This document shows, one piece after another, positions 1 through 9,806 of a DNA stretch of 36,624 bases. Location of the stretch: positions 1 to 36,624 of the IMG/VR virus record IMGVR_UViG_3300045125_000087. The stretch is one strand, 5' to 3'. How positions within the stretch are numbered: position 1 is the first letter of the stretch; each line of letters opens with the position of its first letter. The notes below the pieces were generated by a model, which searched no databases, had not been told where the DNA came from, and was given only the letters and a program-made list of their open reading frames with translations. Source of the DNA: a virus. A program made the translations under genes and the position numbers.

Positions 1-187
1 GTGCTGGTCTGGCCGAGCCGGAGGACGATGAAACCGTGCTTCGAGGCTCCCGCCGAGGGCGGCATGGCCCTGATTGACGTGCGGCCGATGGGCATGGAGC
101 CGGAGCCGACCGAGCCGGAAGCACGCATCAGCGTCAAGGAGGACGAGCCGTCGCCGTTCGCCAAGGCACGGTTCGCCGCTGTCTGAC
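1..187 (+). CDS. portal protein, 3' end (redundant copy)
   Basis: This is the C-terminal end of the DUF935-type portal gene that starts at 34923, present again because of the terminal redundancy. It encodes the acidic Pro/Glu-rich tail (for example MGMEPEPTEPEARISVK) and then reaches a stop at 184-186. The right-hand copy lacks that stop in the same frame, so the stop may be an indel artefact. It should be counted once together with the portal entry. Confidence 0.7.
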
Positions 188-387
188 GTTGACCTGACCC
201 CGACCGAGGAGATGGCGAACGCAGCCCGGCGTGGTCTGGAACTGCGGAAGAAGCATGGCCGGGGCGGAACCGAGGTCGGCGTCGCCCGTGCCCGCGACCT
301 GTCGAACCGCAAGACGCTTTCGCCGTCCACCGTGCGGCGAATGAACTCGTACTTCGCTCCGGCATGCCGTGGACAAGCAGGGCGAGG
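1..387. repeat. terminal redundancy, left copy
   Basis: Bases 1-387 match 36238-36624 along their whole length. The copies differ at about seven places, nearly all single-base indels, for example near positions 8, 42, 138, 165-176 and 357. Both lie inside the portal/head coding region and the reading runs from the right end into the left end. This fits the overlap of a circular contig or a permuted genome better than a classic direct terminal repeat, which usually sits near the terminase genes. The indel-only differences point to read error rather than biological divergence. Confidence 0.97.
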
Positions 388-1410
388 GATGGGGCAAGGA
401 CTCGGCGGAGCGGATCGCGTGGCTGCTTGTGGGCGGGGACGCCGGCAGCTCGTGGGCCAAGCGGAAGGACAAGGAACTGGATCGGGCCGAGGGCAAGGAC
501 GAGAACGCGGCGGATGACGATGCCGTGAGCCGCAAGATCAGCCTGCTGCGTGACGAGGGCTACCCGCAGGATCAAGCGGTCGCCATCGCCCTGAGCATGA
601 AGCGTCGGGGCGAACTGCACGCGAAGCGCTGGATTCAAGATCCGATTCGACAACTGCGGCATCGGTGCGGAAGGACTTTCAGCCCGGCAACACCTGCGGA
701 AAGGGCGATGGAAGCGGTGCAGCCGACAAGCCATCAAGCGGCGAGCGAACTGCATCGCCATAAGAAGGAGCGCGCAGGGATCGCATCGAGGGCACGAATG
801 CGGAAGTCCGCGACGAGGTGAAGAAGATCAATCGGCAGATCGCGTCGATCAAGGCACAGCGGGCAAAGATCGCGGCTGGCATGAAAGGCTCCAGTCGCCC
901 ATTTCCGATGAGCAATGGAAGCAAACGGTCGATGCCGCAGTCGAGAAGGCCACCAGCGAGCGGGCGAAGGAAATCACTGCCGCATCTCGGCAAGGAGTAC
1001 GCGGACAATCGAAGGCCATCGCCGCCAAGTTCACGCCGATGATCGAGCAGGCTAACGCTGAAGCACAGAAGCATTCGGAGAAGGCTGCGGAACTGGCGAA
1101 GCAGATCGAGGAAAGCAAGGATCGCCAGCGAAAGATGATCCTGGATTACCGAAAGAAGTACGGCAAAGACACTCGATGCCAAGGCAGCCAAGAAACCGGC
1201 ATGGAGCCGTTCAAGTCTACGAATGCTTCGACGGTCTGGAATGCGTGCCATGTTCGACATGGCGGAGCAGAAGATGCGGTCGGCATTCGCTTGATCTGCT
1301 GAAGCGATTCGGCAAGATGCAGGAATCCGCCAAGGCGACCGAGGAGCGGCGGCTGAACCCACGGCCATGCTTGGAGGCGATTGCGGCCATCGTGTGCTAG
1401 TGTCCAGTGA
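188..1410 (+). CDS. head-module protein: GRGGTEVG domain plus long coiled coil
   Basis: The N-terminal part carries a block often seen in phage head genes: GLELRKKHGRGGTEVG, then RARDLSNRKTLSPSTVRRM, YFARHAVDKQGEGWG-like, and IAWLLVGGDAG. A second motif follows near 545-620 (DEGYPQDQAVAIALSMKRRG). From about 800 to 1170 the product is highly charged and helical (KKINRQIASIKAQRAKIAA; QANAEAQKHSEKAAELAKQ), a predicted coiled coil. Frame changes are needed near 360, 640, 755, 890 and 1170. It lies between portal and minor head protein, so a role in head assembly is likely; no enzyme motif was seen. It may be a C-terminal extension of the portal. The probable true stop at 1408-1410 overlaps the GTG start of the next gene. 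Confidence 0.6.
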
Positions 1411-2462
1411 CCGAGATCGAACGCATCTATCGGCAGGGCATCGCGGAGGCGGGCCGCTGGTATAGGCCGCCGCGGCCACGCAGGTGCGGCAGGAGCCGGA
1501 GGAGGCCGCCGAGGCGTGCGGAACGCTACGGGGAGGCCCTGGGCCGAGTCGCTGACGCTCTCGGCCCTAGCAGGTCAGGCACAGGCCCACGCGGCCGCCA
1601 GGGCACAGGGGGCGACGTGGGAGGCCGAGGACTGGCCCGAGGACAAGCCGGATGACATTCGCAGCGGCTATGCCGGAGTTCACGGTGGGGACATGGTGGG
1701 AGGCCGTCCGGAAGTTCCGCACCCGTATCCCGAGGTCGTGGGACACGGTGCGGCGCATCCGCCGCGAGGCCGAGCGGCTGGCCGGACCAGATCGCCCGGA
1801 CAGAGAGCAAGACCGCCATCCGCGACCTGACCAAGCGGCTGGAGGCCCTGCGGGATGCCATGCAGGGACGTTCCGCATCAAGGGAGCGACGGCTGCACGA
1901 GGCTCGCCGGATACAGGAACTCATCGCCCAAGCCATCGAGAGCAAGACCACGCCGAAGGGCCTGCGGACGGGTGCGCTCAGCAAGATCATCCGCCGGGCA
2001 CAGGTCGAGGGCATCGTCGGCCTGACCAACGCACGGATGGAAACCGTGTACCGCACGAACGTAGCGGCTGCGTTCAACGATGCGACCGTGGACGCGATGA
2101 GCGGCGAGGCGGTCGAGCGATGGGCGCCCCTGCTGCAGCTGGTCGAGATCCATGACCGGCGAACCCGTGGTGCTCCCGGCGGCGTCTACCGTGGCAAGGG
2201 CCAGAGCCGGAACCCCGGCTCGCACTGGCAGATGGATGGCTACATCGCAACGGCTGAGGACTTCAGGCGGCAGGGATCGTGCCGCCGAACGGCTTCAACT
2301 GCCGTGGCTCAGCTGGAGCCTGTGACCGTTGACGAGGCCCGCGACATGGGCTTCGTGAAGCGGGACGGATCACTAGATCGGCGTGCGTTGGTGCGATATA
2401 ACGCAGCACGGCAACGCATCATCGACCGAGGCGAGTACCCGGATCAAGGATTCAAACGATGA
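1407..2462 (+). CDS. minor head protein, Mu F / SPP1 gp7-like
   Basis: Putative head morphogenesis protein that joins the portal-capsid complex. It starts at GTG 1407 (TEIERIYRQGIAEA). A helical middle part (IQELIAQAIESKTTPKG, RTNVAAAFNDA) leads to the diagnostic C-terminus: the LVEIHDRRTRG region, the HWQMDGYIA region and, after a one-base correction near 2275, GIVPPNGFNCRG. This matches the aromatic/PP-x-x-NCR motif of the Phage_Mu_F family. The C-terminal DEARDMGFVKRDGSLD frame ends at 2462. Breaks are evident near 1480, 1540, 1650, 1790 and 2275-2310. The position directly after portal genes is standard for this family. The stop overlaps the next ATG. Confidence 0.82.
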
Positions 2463-2703
2463 AGCGCAGAGGACAAGTTCTACTTCGGCAAGCCCGGCAA
2501 GCCTGAGCTGTCTGTGTGCGACGTTCGGTGGTCGATCGTGTGTCCAAGGAATGCGATATGCCACGCTGATCAGCCGCAAAGCCGAGAGCAGAAGCCAGCT
2601 GTATGCGAGCTATGACGGACCGAGGTGGGACAAGCGAATAGCATGCCGAGCGTGCAAAGCGGAAGCAGCGTTCGAGATTCGTGAATATCACGATCGAACC
2701 TGA
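2459..2703 (+). CDS. small Cys-containing protein, unknown
   Basis: Starts at an ATGA overlap with the minor head gene. Following the most protein-like frames gives DKFYFGKPGKPELSVCDVR, then YASYDGPRWDKRIACRACK and a stop at 2701-2703. The CxxC and the earlier cysteine hint at a small metal-binding fold, but this is weak. Three frames are needed in 245 bases, so the exact protein is uncertain. I do not recognise the family. Confidence 0.4.
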
Positions 2704-3013
2704 TTTCGCAACACGAAGCTTCTCCCGCGGCGGCAAGCCCGACACGCTTCGACGCTTCCAGCCTGAACCGTGGCGACTTCGCCGAGGCCAGCACGTCGCC
2801 CATGCTCGGCAAGTTGCTCGCAGCCAAGGCGATGCCCGAGGGCGGATGGCGGGCCGTGCAGGTGGGCAGCGACACGCTCGTCATTTCGTTTGAGGATGCA
2901 GACCTGGCCCGTGATTTCGGGCGCCGCGTGGCGACGAAGCTGGCTACAGCGCAACCAGCCCGGTGGCTACCACTGGCCGCTACTGGAATGTGGAGGTGAA
3001 GAATGGCAAGTGA
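2700..3013 (+). CDS. small conserved-looking head-module protein, unknown
   Basis: The best block is MLGKLLAAKAMPEGGWRAVQ followed by VGSDTLVISFEDADLARDFG (2802-2935), then a one-base change and YWNVEVKNGK before the stop at 3011-3013. Upstream, an open stretch back to 2700 has no ATG, GTG or TTG in the same frame; GTG 2681 is a possible start if an indel lies between. It is a compact alpha/beta-looking protein of about 100 residues, sitting between minor head protein and protease. Function unknown. Confidence 0.5.
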
Positions 3014-3338
3014 TGCAGACGCATACGAACGCGGTGTCAAGATCGCGCAGACCAGCGTCTGACTCAAACTTCCGCGAGGAGTGCAGTCGAATCCGTGGTT
3101 CCAGTTTGAGCTATCAAATGGGTCTAAAGCTATGGCCCGCGAGCCGGCTGGAATGATGTCGCAAGCCAAGATGCGAGTTTCCGACGTCGCTGCGCGGATC
3201 ATCGCCTCCCGCCCCGGCGCGAAGGCGAATGTTTGCAGAAGGAATACATCCTCGGCTGGGCATTGCCGAAGGTGAGACCGACCGACTTCACGAACGACCT
3301 ATTGTTGAGGGCATCAAGACCCCGAGCTCAAATGGATG
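3003..3338 (+). CDS. hypothetical protein in head module
   Basis: Begins MASDADAYERGVKIAQTS inside the end of the previous gene. It continues in other frames as SNPWFQFELSNGSKAMARE, MSQAKMRVSDVAARIIASR and LQKEYILGWALPKVRPTDF, ending at TGA 3336-3338, which overlaps the next ATG. At least three indels are required. No family is recognised. Position and size suggest a minor virion or head-assembly factor, which is only inference. Confidence 0.42.
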
Positions 3339-3470
3339 ACGCGAGCGCAAGGCCGCTTCGCAAGGATGGCACGGATTCCGAGTGCAGATCGCCGACATGA
3401 GCAAGCCATTCCGGATGGATGTCTCGTCCCCGGCGCGAAGGATGTGATGGCCGTTGAGGATCGGCTCTGA
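3335..3470 (+). CDS. very small protein upstream of protease, unknown
   Basis: ATGA start overlapping the previous stop. Frames with natural composition read MTRAQGRFA, FRVQIADMSKPFRMDVSSP and PGAKDVMAVEDRL, with a stop at 3468-3470, about 44 residues. Two single-base changes are needed. It is followed by a clear ribosome-binding site for the protease gene. No function can be assigned. Confidence 0.38.
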
Positions 3471-3499
3471 CTTCGGCAGAGGCGACGTAAGGAGACGAT

Positions 3500-4797
3500 T
3501 TGACTACGACCATGCCAGCCTCCCACACCGTCGAGCAGACTCCAGAGGGCAAGGTTCGCATTCGCGGCCTTGAACTCTTCATGGCTTACGACCCGCCATC
3601 GACTCCGGCGAGGACGAGGCCATGCAGCAGTACGACAATGACCGCGTGCGGAACATCGTTTCCCGCACCGGCAAGTTCATCTGCGCGCGGCAGCCGTCCG
3701 AAACTCGTCATCGAGCACGAGAAGGACGGCAAGCCCACCCGGCCCGAGGCCGTGGGCGATGTCGTGAGCGTGCAGTACCAGGAGCGGAACGGCGTCGGCT
3801 ATGTGGTCGGCGATGTCGAGATGCCGAAGGAGGCGTTCGATTTGCTGCTGGCGTCCAACGCCTACCCGCGACGCTCGGCGGAAATCTGGAAGGACAATCA
3901 TCTGTCGGAGGTGGCGTTGCTCGGTCGAGACACACCGCGCCGTCCGCTGCCCGACACCCGATTCACCAAGCTGCGGCGAGAAGGCCGTCTTTGAGAGGCC
4001 GATGGGCACCGTGCGCATAACTCTTGACTCGCCAGACCAATTTGCGGAGATTGGCGTCGGCGGTGGACTCAACACTTTCATCCCCTCCGCAGGAACAGGA
4101 AAGAAGCAAATGCCGAGCAAGATGAAGAAGAAGATGGAAGCCGAGATCGAGGACGAGAAGTCCAAGGTCGCCGCTGCCGCTATGGAGTGCGAGGCCGAGG
4201 ACGAGGCCAAGGATGAGCAGGAGGCCGACGCCGAGGCGATGGCCGCAGGCGGCATGGAGCTCGCCGGCCCCATCGACGGCGATGAGGATGAGGAGAACTT
4301 CGGCGACGGCGTGCATGTGGACATTGGCTCGCATCACGGGCGAGGAAGAGGAAGAGGACGAGGAAGAGATGGAGGCCGCCTACGGCGGAAAGGCAAAGAT
4401 GAGCAAGACCGTGAAGGCCGAGAAGGCCCTGTTCGCCCGCGTGCAGGCTGTGAGAGCTGCCAACAAGACGCTGGAGCGTCAGCTGCGCCTGGAGCGGTTC
4501 GGCCGCGAGGTCGATTCGATGCTCTCGGGCGGCTACCGCTGCGGCAAGTTCCGCAACCAGATGGTCGAGGAACTGGCTGACAGCAGCCGTCCCGAGGCCA
4601 AGATCGCCTTCTGGAAGGCCACGATGGCCAGGACCCGATCAACGTTCCGCTCCGTCGCGCGCTCACGCTGTGACCGACGAGGGTGGCGCGGAGATGGATG
4701 TGAAGGCGGCGACGGCTCGGGCCGTGGCCGAGGCTAGGGCGACCTCGCCAAGTTCAAGAGCTCGTTCGCCAAGTACAGCGGCCAGAAGGCCGTCTGA
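3500..4797 (+). CDS. head maturation protease fused to scaffold
   Basis: TTG start at 3500, six bases after AAGGAG (3489-3494). Residues 1-165 form a protease-like domain: KLVIEHEKDGKPTRPEAVGD gives a candidate catalytic His, and YPRRSAEIW followed by HLSEVALLGRDTPRRPLPDT gives a candidate catalytic Ser, as in prohead serine proteases. After one correction near 3970 the frame continues into a very acidic and then basic scaffold-like region (4110-4600), ending TDEGGAEMDVKAATARAVAE ... SSFAKYSGQKAV at 4797. A second start, ATG 4110 (MPSKMKKKMEAEIEDEKSK), could make a nested scaffold, a common phage arrangement. Residues at 4053-4085 repeat the capsid N-terminal peptide. Further breaks lie near 3600, 3690, 4340, 4640 and 4735. 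Confidence 0.72.
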
Positions 4798-4814
4798 AAG
4801 AAGCGGACTGACAC

Positions 4815-5287
4815 ATGGGATCGTTCTCTGATACTCCGGCACTGATCGCGGGCGGCGATGTTTACCCGTACCGCTTCATCCGCGTCGATACCACCGGCCC
4901 GACTGCCGTGACTGATGACAACACCGGCGTGCAGGTCGACGCTGCTTCTGACAATGTGATTGGCGTTGCCGATGGCAGCACCAACGGCCCCTGAGCCGGC
5001 AAGCACGCTGCAGACGGCGATCCGATCACCCTTGCAGGGTGGCGATGTCGTTCTCGTGGAGTGCGGCGGCGCTGTCTCTCGTGGCGGTCGGGTGCAGGCC
5101 GACTCGGACGGCAAGGCGGTTTCGGCCGTCGTTACCTGCTGGCCCCGCGTTCCGATATCAGGGCTATGTGGCCCTGGAGGCCGGCGCATCTGGTCAGATC
5201 ATCCGCGTGTGCAAGAATGGCGGGATGGTCTACTACCCGACCACCGCTCTGATTCAACAGCCAACCCCCAAACACAAGGAGCAATGA
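4815..5287 (+). CDS. capsid decoration/cement protein, DUF2190-like
   Basis: Starts MGSFSDTPALIAGGDVYPYR and continues as a Gly/Val-rich beta protein: NVIGVADGSTN, HAADGDPIT, GGDVVLVECGGAVSRGGRVQ, GYVALEAGASGQIIRV, ending at 5287. Small beta-rich proteins with repeated 'GDxV ... AGxxVxxxxxG' patterns directly before the major capsid gene are typical of DUF2190-type capsid cement proteins. Breaks occur near 4992, 5030 and 5145. The assignment rests on pattern and position. Confidence 0.65.
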
Positions 5288-5290
5288 GCA

Positions 5291-6328
5291 ATGGCTGAGT
5301 ACGGAATTGGCGGTGGGCTGAATACCTTCATCCCCACGCTCTCGGCTGCCACTGGGCAGATCCAGATTGAGTTCACGCGAGCCGTCAATCGGTTCCCGAT
5401 CACGCAGTACGCGCAGATCGTGCCCGTGCAGCAGATGAGCCGGCTACTACCTCGCATCGACGAGGAGGAGACTGCCCGCGTGGTCAACACGCAGGATCTC
5501 CAGTGGCTTCTCGGCGAGGATCGTCCTACCGGCATCAACAGCGATATCGACTGGACGCAGTTCACCTGCCAGCGGTTCCAGACCTCGTTCGCCATCCCGC
5601 AGGAGACTGCTCGGCGAGTCCAGTGGGATGTCGTGGCGAGTCATGCCCGCATCGCTGCGGCCAAGATGATGACCGCTCGCTCGTACCGCATGGCGACGCA
5701 GTTGACCACCTCGGGCAACTACACCAGCGGCAGCAACTACTTTGCCACGGCCAGCCGCTCTCGTGTCGGGTGTGAACTTCACCAGCACCGATGGCGTTCA
5801 GCAGATCATCCGCGCGTCGATTGAGAAGATCATTCAGAACACGGTCGGAGCGGTGTCGCCAAGGACATCATCCTCGTGGTGAATCCCATCACTGCCCGAT
5901 TGATGGCGGGTTCTGCCGGCGTGGTTGACTATGTGAAGAACTACCCTGCGGCGTTCTCGTACCCGAAGGGAGATGACACCTTTGCCGCTTACGGTCTGCC
6001 TCAGACGCTGTTCGGTCTGGGCGGCGTGGTGGTCGATGACACGGTTCGTGTGACCACCCGAAAGGGCAACAGCAGCCCGGCGCGTGGCTTCTTCTACGGT
6101 GACGCGACTTCGCTCCCGGCATGGTGTTCGTGAGCCGTCCGGGCGGTCTGGTCGGCAATGAAGGCCCGTCCTTCAGCAGCCGCGACCATCTTCGCCTACG
6201 AGGACATGACGGTGGAGACTCTGGAAGATCCGTGGAACCGCCGAATCCGTGGCAGTGTGACCGACAACAGCGCGACCGTTCTCACGGCTCCGCTGGCTTC
6301 GCTCTACATCGCAGACGGCAACTCGTAA
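5291..6328 (+). CDS. major capsid protein
   Basis: Starts MAEYGIGGGLNTFIP three bases after the decoration gene. About 345 residues, matching HK97-fold capsids, with the expected helical and beta pattern: ARVVNTQDLQWLLGEDRPTG, FQTSFAIPQETARRVQWDV, SHARIAAAKMMTARSYRMAT, then VVNPITARLMAGSAGVVDYV, LPQTLFGLGGVVVDDTVRVT, YEDMTVETLEDPWNRRIRGS and LYIADGNS. Breaks lie near 5440 (compensated), 5757, 5850, 6115 and 6180. Location after protease-scaffold and decoration protein, followed by a terminator, supports the call. The region around residues 45-50 probably reads SGYYLR in the true sequence. Confidence 0.88.
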
Positions 6329-6350
6329 GCGGCCCTAACGGCAGCAACTC

Positions 6351-6383
6351 AAGGGCCGCTCGGCTAATCACCGGGCGGCCCTT
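6351..6383 (+). terminator. hairpin terminator after capsid gene
   Basis: AAGGGCCGCTCGG (6351-6363) pairs with CCGGGCGGCCCTT (6371-6383) through 13 positions with one G-T wobble, around a 7-base loop, and is followed by CTTCTT. It lies 22 bases after the capsid stop. The next gene has its own ribosome-binding site (GGAGG, 6390-6394). It probably attenuates transcription so that head genes are made in excess over tail genes. Confidence 0.85.
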
Positions 6384-6402
6384 CTTCTTGGAGGATTGAC
6401 CC

Positions 6403-6898
6403 ATGCCCATGGCACAACTGCTGAGCAACGCCAACGCCATCCTGCACATTGATGAGCGGCTGTTGAAGCGAGCTGACCAGTGACACGAACAGCGATGCCA
6501 CGATTAACGGCAGCAACACCATCCTCACCGAAGCCCTGCCGAGGGGTGGCGAGGAGGTGGCATCGGCTGCCACCCGGTCCCAGCGCCTACACCGTCACGG
6601 AACTGGAAACGCTCGCCACGGACGGGAATGCCCTCCTGCGGGGCTGGTGGCCGATCTGGCCCTGTGCTACCTGTTTGAGCGTCGCGGTGGGGAGGTGCCG
6701 GAGAGCGTCAAGGCGAAGGCCAACCGGGCTCAACAGATGCTTGGCGACCTGAGGACGGCCGGCGGGTGTTCGCGGTCGATGCCAACCGGGAGGCCGGCAC
6801 CGCGTCCATTTCGGTGATTACGGCGTCCGCACGGGGCGGCTCGACCGCTCGTGAGCGATTCCCCGTTCTACCCTACCCGTAAGACCCAGACCTACTGA
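6403..6898 (+). CDS. head-tail connector, DUF1320 / Mu gp36-like
   Basis: Follows GGAGG with 8 bases spacing. Starts MPMAQLLSNANAILHIDERL and continues in corrected frame as TNSDATINGSNTILTEAL, YTVTELETLATDGNALLRG, LVADLALCYLFERRGG, VPESVKAKANRAQQMLGDLR and REAGTASISVI, then a stop overlapping the next ATG (6896-6898). The 'LVADLALxxLxxRR ... A..A...L..L..G' pattern is characteristic of the DUF1320 family encoded just after Mu-type capsid genes. Breaks near 6478, 6540, 6570, 6645 and 6765. Confidence 0.72.
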
Positions 6899-7426
6899 TG
6901 AGCCTCAGGGAAACGCTCCTAGCCCGTCTGGCGGCCGCCAACATCAGCTCGCATCGCTCGTGAAGCAGGCCCGTTGCCGCATCCGCGAGCGGGGCCGGGA
7001 TATCGGCGGGTACGCGGCCCTGTGGGCCGACACGGCCCGGCTGAAGGTTGGGAAGGGCAAGCGGGCCCGGTTCATCGACCACTACCGCAAGGGCGGCACC
7101 CCCTATACGACACCGGCGAACTGTTCCGTGGGCTCTCCAGCGAGCAGCAGCCCGTGGAAGGGGGTGTGAAGCTGATCCTGAAGGGACCGCTGCACGCTCT
7201 GTTCCATCAGCACGGGTTCAAGACCAGCGGGCCGAATCGCATTCCGTTCACGCGGCGAGCGGTTCGCGGTGACGCGAAGGGCAAGCGGGAGGCTCTGTAC
7301 GCCAAGAAGGGTGTGACCGTGCCCGCCCGGCCGATCTTTGCCATGCCCATTGAGGCACGCCGGGAGGTGAAGCTCGTGCCATCGCCCGAAGCCCTGGGGC
7401 TCGTTAGAATCAATTTGGAGGACTGA
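6898..7426 (+). CDS. tail completion / virion morphogenesis protein, Mu G-like
   Basis: ATG overlaps the previous stop. After an N-terminal helix (MSLRETLLARLAA) the product reads RDIGGYAALWADTARLKVGK, IDHYRKGGTPYYDTGELFRG after correction near 7110, then LKGPLHALFHQHGFKTSGP, IPFTRRAVRGDAKGKREAL, PARPIFAMPIEARREVKLVP and a stop at 7424-7426. The 'DTGxLxxS/G ... HQ.G.......PARPF' pattern is that of phage virion morphogenesis/neck proteins that cap the tail at the head junction. The PARPIF box is well preserved. Confidence 0.72.
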
Positions 7427-7429
7427 TCT

Positions 7430-7969
7430 GTGGCAACGGCTATCGAAGTCACTGGCCCCCACACCATCAAGTGGAGCGACGCATCCGGCAGCCGGCAACG
7501 ACCGAACTCGGCCGTGGAGACAATAACGGCTTGTTTCGCATTGAGGTGACGAACCGATACGCGGACATCCAGACGAACGAATACGGCGAGATGGCCGCGC
7601 GAAGCGTCATGGTCGGTGCGACGGCTACCAGTGAACTTCGGCCTCGTTTCATTCGACAGGGACGAGGCGTTGAAGTTGCAGCGGCGAGCAGGAGGCAATG
7701 CCGCTGGCACAGGTTTGGCCGCTCCTACCCTGTGGTCGGTGCATTGACCAATGCAGGCCACGGAGCTGCTGGAAACGATAACACGATCAAACTGACAGTC
7801 GATCACTGACATCGCCAACCGATTGGGCATCAAGTGACCCGCGTGCGTGACGAGCCTCAGCTTCACGGACTTCGGAAACCGGGCGACCCGGCTTGTGTTC
7901 TCAGGCGAGATCCTGCCCGACTTTGACACCACCGGTGGCGGCACCTTCTACACAATCACCACAACCTGA
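7430..7969 (+). CDS. putative tail tube protein
   Basis: GTG start at 7430 (ATAIEVTGPHTIKWSDA) after GGAGG at 7417-7421. Corrected frames give RGDNNGLFRIEVTNRYADIQ, TNEYGEMAARSVMVGATAT, VNFGLVSFDRDEALKLQRR, LSFTDFGNRATRLVFSGEIL and GGGTFYTITTT, with a stop at 7967-7969. About 178 residues and beta-rich, following head completion genes and preceding a chaperone-like gene, as for tube or tube-like subunits. Breaks near 7485, 7630, 7740, 7800 and 7835. No signature motif was seen; the call rests on order, size and composition. Confidence 0.5.
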
Positions 7970-7980
7970 CAGGAGACATC

Positions 7981-8490
7981 ATGACCGCAGACACCACACT
8001 TCATCCACGAGTTCAGCGTGGGCGACAAGACCTTCCGCCTGGACGCCTTGCTCGTGCTGTCCGAATTGACCGCTGCCGGTGCCGAGCAGGAGCCGACCAA
8101 GGACAGCTGATGTCCGCCGTTCGTGCTTCCATCCGTCCTCAAGAGATGGCGGCAGGCCTCAGCGACGCCGAAGCGGCTCGCCTTGGCCGCTTCGCGTCAC
8201 CATGAGCCGCGAAGCACTTTGGGAAACGCTGGCGCGCCGTAGCGGTCTTTACGGCTGTCTACGGCGCTACCCCGTGGCAGATGCCACATGATGTTGCAGC
8301 TGGTCTGATGCTGAATCTGACCACGGCGAACGAGCTGGAAAACGCTCCCCATCGTGCAGGGTGTTGGTTTGGCATTCTCCAACAAGCCCCACATGGCCGA
8401 GCTTCATGTCCACACTAGTGGGACGCAGCCCTAGCATCAAAGATCAGATTTCGGCACACTTCACCATGCAACCGGAGCAGAGGAGCAACG
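7981..8490 (+). CDS. tail-assembly-chaperone-like gene
   Basis: RBS AGGAGA (7970-7975) precedes MTADTT, then FIHEFSVGDKTFRLDALLVL and SELTAAGAEQEPTKDS, MSREALWETLARR, TAVYGATPWQMPHDVAAGL, MLNLTTANELE and VGLAFSNKPHMAELHVHTSG in other frames. The size and the place between tube and tape-measure region suit a chaperone. Real phages often use a programmed frameshift in this gene, but the density of indels makes that impossible to judge. The end is uncertain. Confidence 0.38.
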
Positions 8491-8491
8491 C

Positions 8492-9806
8492 ATGGCATCA
8501 GCCTGACAGACCTGTACGCACGGCTTGGGAAAGCTCTTTGGCATCGCCAAGGCACAAGTGGACGCCAGGAACACCTTCGTCCAGCAGGTCAACGGCAGCG
8601 GTGCGTTCTCCGGCGTCGGCGCTTGACGGCCAATACACCTCCAGCACTCGCTACATGATTTCGCAGGTGTTGGATTATTACGCTCGCCCTGTATAACGCG
8701 GCAGATCCCAGTGTCAGGCAGACCATCGCGGGCGGGGTCAAGACTCTGACGGAAATGGTGACGGCAGACAATGCCAACATTCCGAAGCAGACCATCGCGG
8801 CTCTGAATGAGTTGAACCGGCAGATGCGGTCCGCGACCCAGACGCTGCTCCAGAACACGATCACGCAGAGCCCGTGTCATACGCGGGGTCGAATGTCGGC
8901 AACGGGAAGATCATCGCCATGGAACGCCGCTCCCAGATGTCGGCCAGCGAGGCGCCTGGCATTCCAGTGCATCAGTGACACCACGACCGGCACCACATCG
9001 GGCCGCGAGGTGTTCCCGCGTGACCGGAGCTCTGAGGACATCTGATCCGACCTCTACCTGTGGCCGGGCGGTAGCGGGGCGAACTTCACGGCTTGCCAGC
9101 AGCGACTACATCAGCACCGACAACACGCCGACGAACGGCGGCTTCGGCCAGCTTTCGCGGCGGCGTTCCGGACTCGTGGACAGCTCACCACAGGTGTGTC
9201 GAATGTCTCGCAACTTTCCTCCGGCACCTTCCGTGGTGGATCAGCCCTGAGCGTCAACGGAGCCACCCAGACGATTCTGACGCAAACGGGATCGAATCGA
9301 ATCCTGGGCCCCAACCGGCGAATCATCTTCGGGTTCTGGGCAAAGCGGGTCAGTGGATCGGCGTCACCGACCACACCGATCGTTGAAATGAATCTGCTGA
9401 ATGCCTCAACGGGTGCGAGCATCGCTACCGTAGACACGGATACGGGTGGCCCGGCAATTTCCAGCTCGTGGGCGCTCTATACCGACGCCATGCTGAATTC
9501 GTACTACGCCCCGGTCGCAGACATCACGGTGCAATTCGACATCAATCCGGGTGTCGCCAATGTCTACGCCATCGATTGTGCGCTTTGTCTATGCACCCAC
9601 GCAGGCCGGCGTGAACGGCCAGTGGCTACAGATCATCGGCGGAAGCGCGGACAGCGCATCGGGGACTATGCCACGGTGCAGATCACGAACAACTACGCCA
9701 GCACAGTCCTGGAACTTACACCGAACGATTCTTCGCACCGTTTTCCAGCGGAATCGAATTGCCGACTTCGGGTAGCCCGACCATTACGAACAGCGTCATC
9801 CCGTGA
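8492..9806 (+). CDS. modular virion appendage protein A
   Basis: RBS AGGAG (8481-8485) and start MASA.TDLYARLGKLFG (one extra A near 8530), then an alpha-helical part (IAGGVKTLTEMVTADNANIP, KQTIAALNELNRQMRSATQ). A domain with GREVFPVTGA and LYLWPGGSGANF follows, then a jelly-roll-like carbohydrate-binding domain: NGGFGQLS..FPDSW, GGSALSVNGATQTILTQTG, RRIIFGFWAKRVSG, PVADITVQFDINPGVANVYA. The C-terminus reads DYATVQITNNYASTVL and GSPTITNSVIP; the stop at 9804-9806 overlaps the next GTG. The same domain order is seen in the protein at 16918-18287. It probably forms a tail or neck fibre that binds surface glycans (inference). Confidence 0.62.

Noticed and set aside
7981-8490. Programmed ribosomal frameshift in the chaperone-like gene
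   Set aside because: Sequence errors shift frames about every 100-200 bases here, so a genuine slippery site cannot be told from error.
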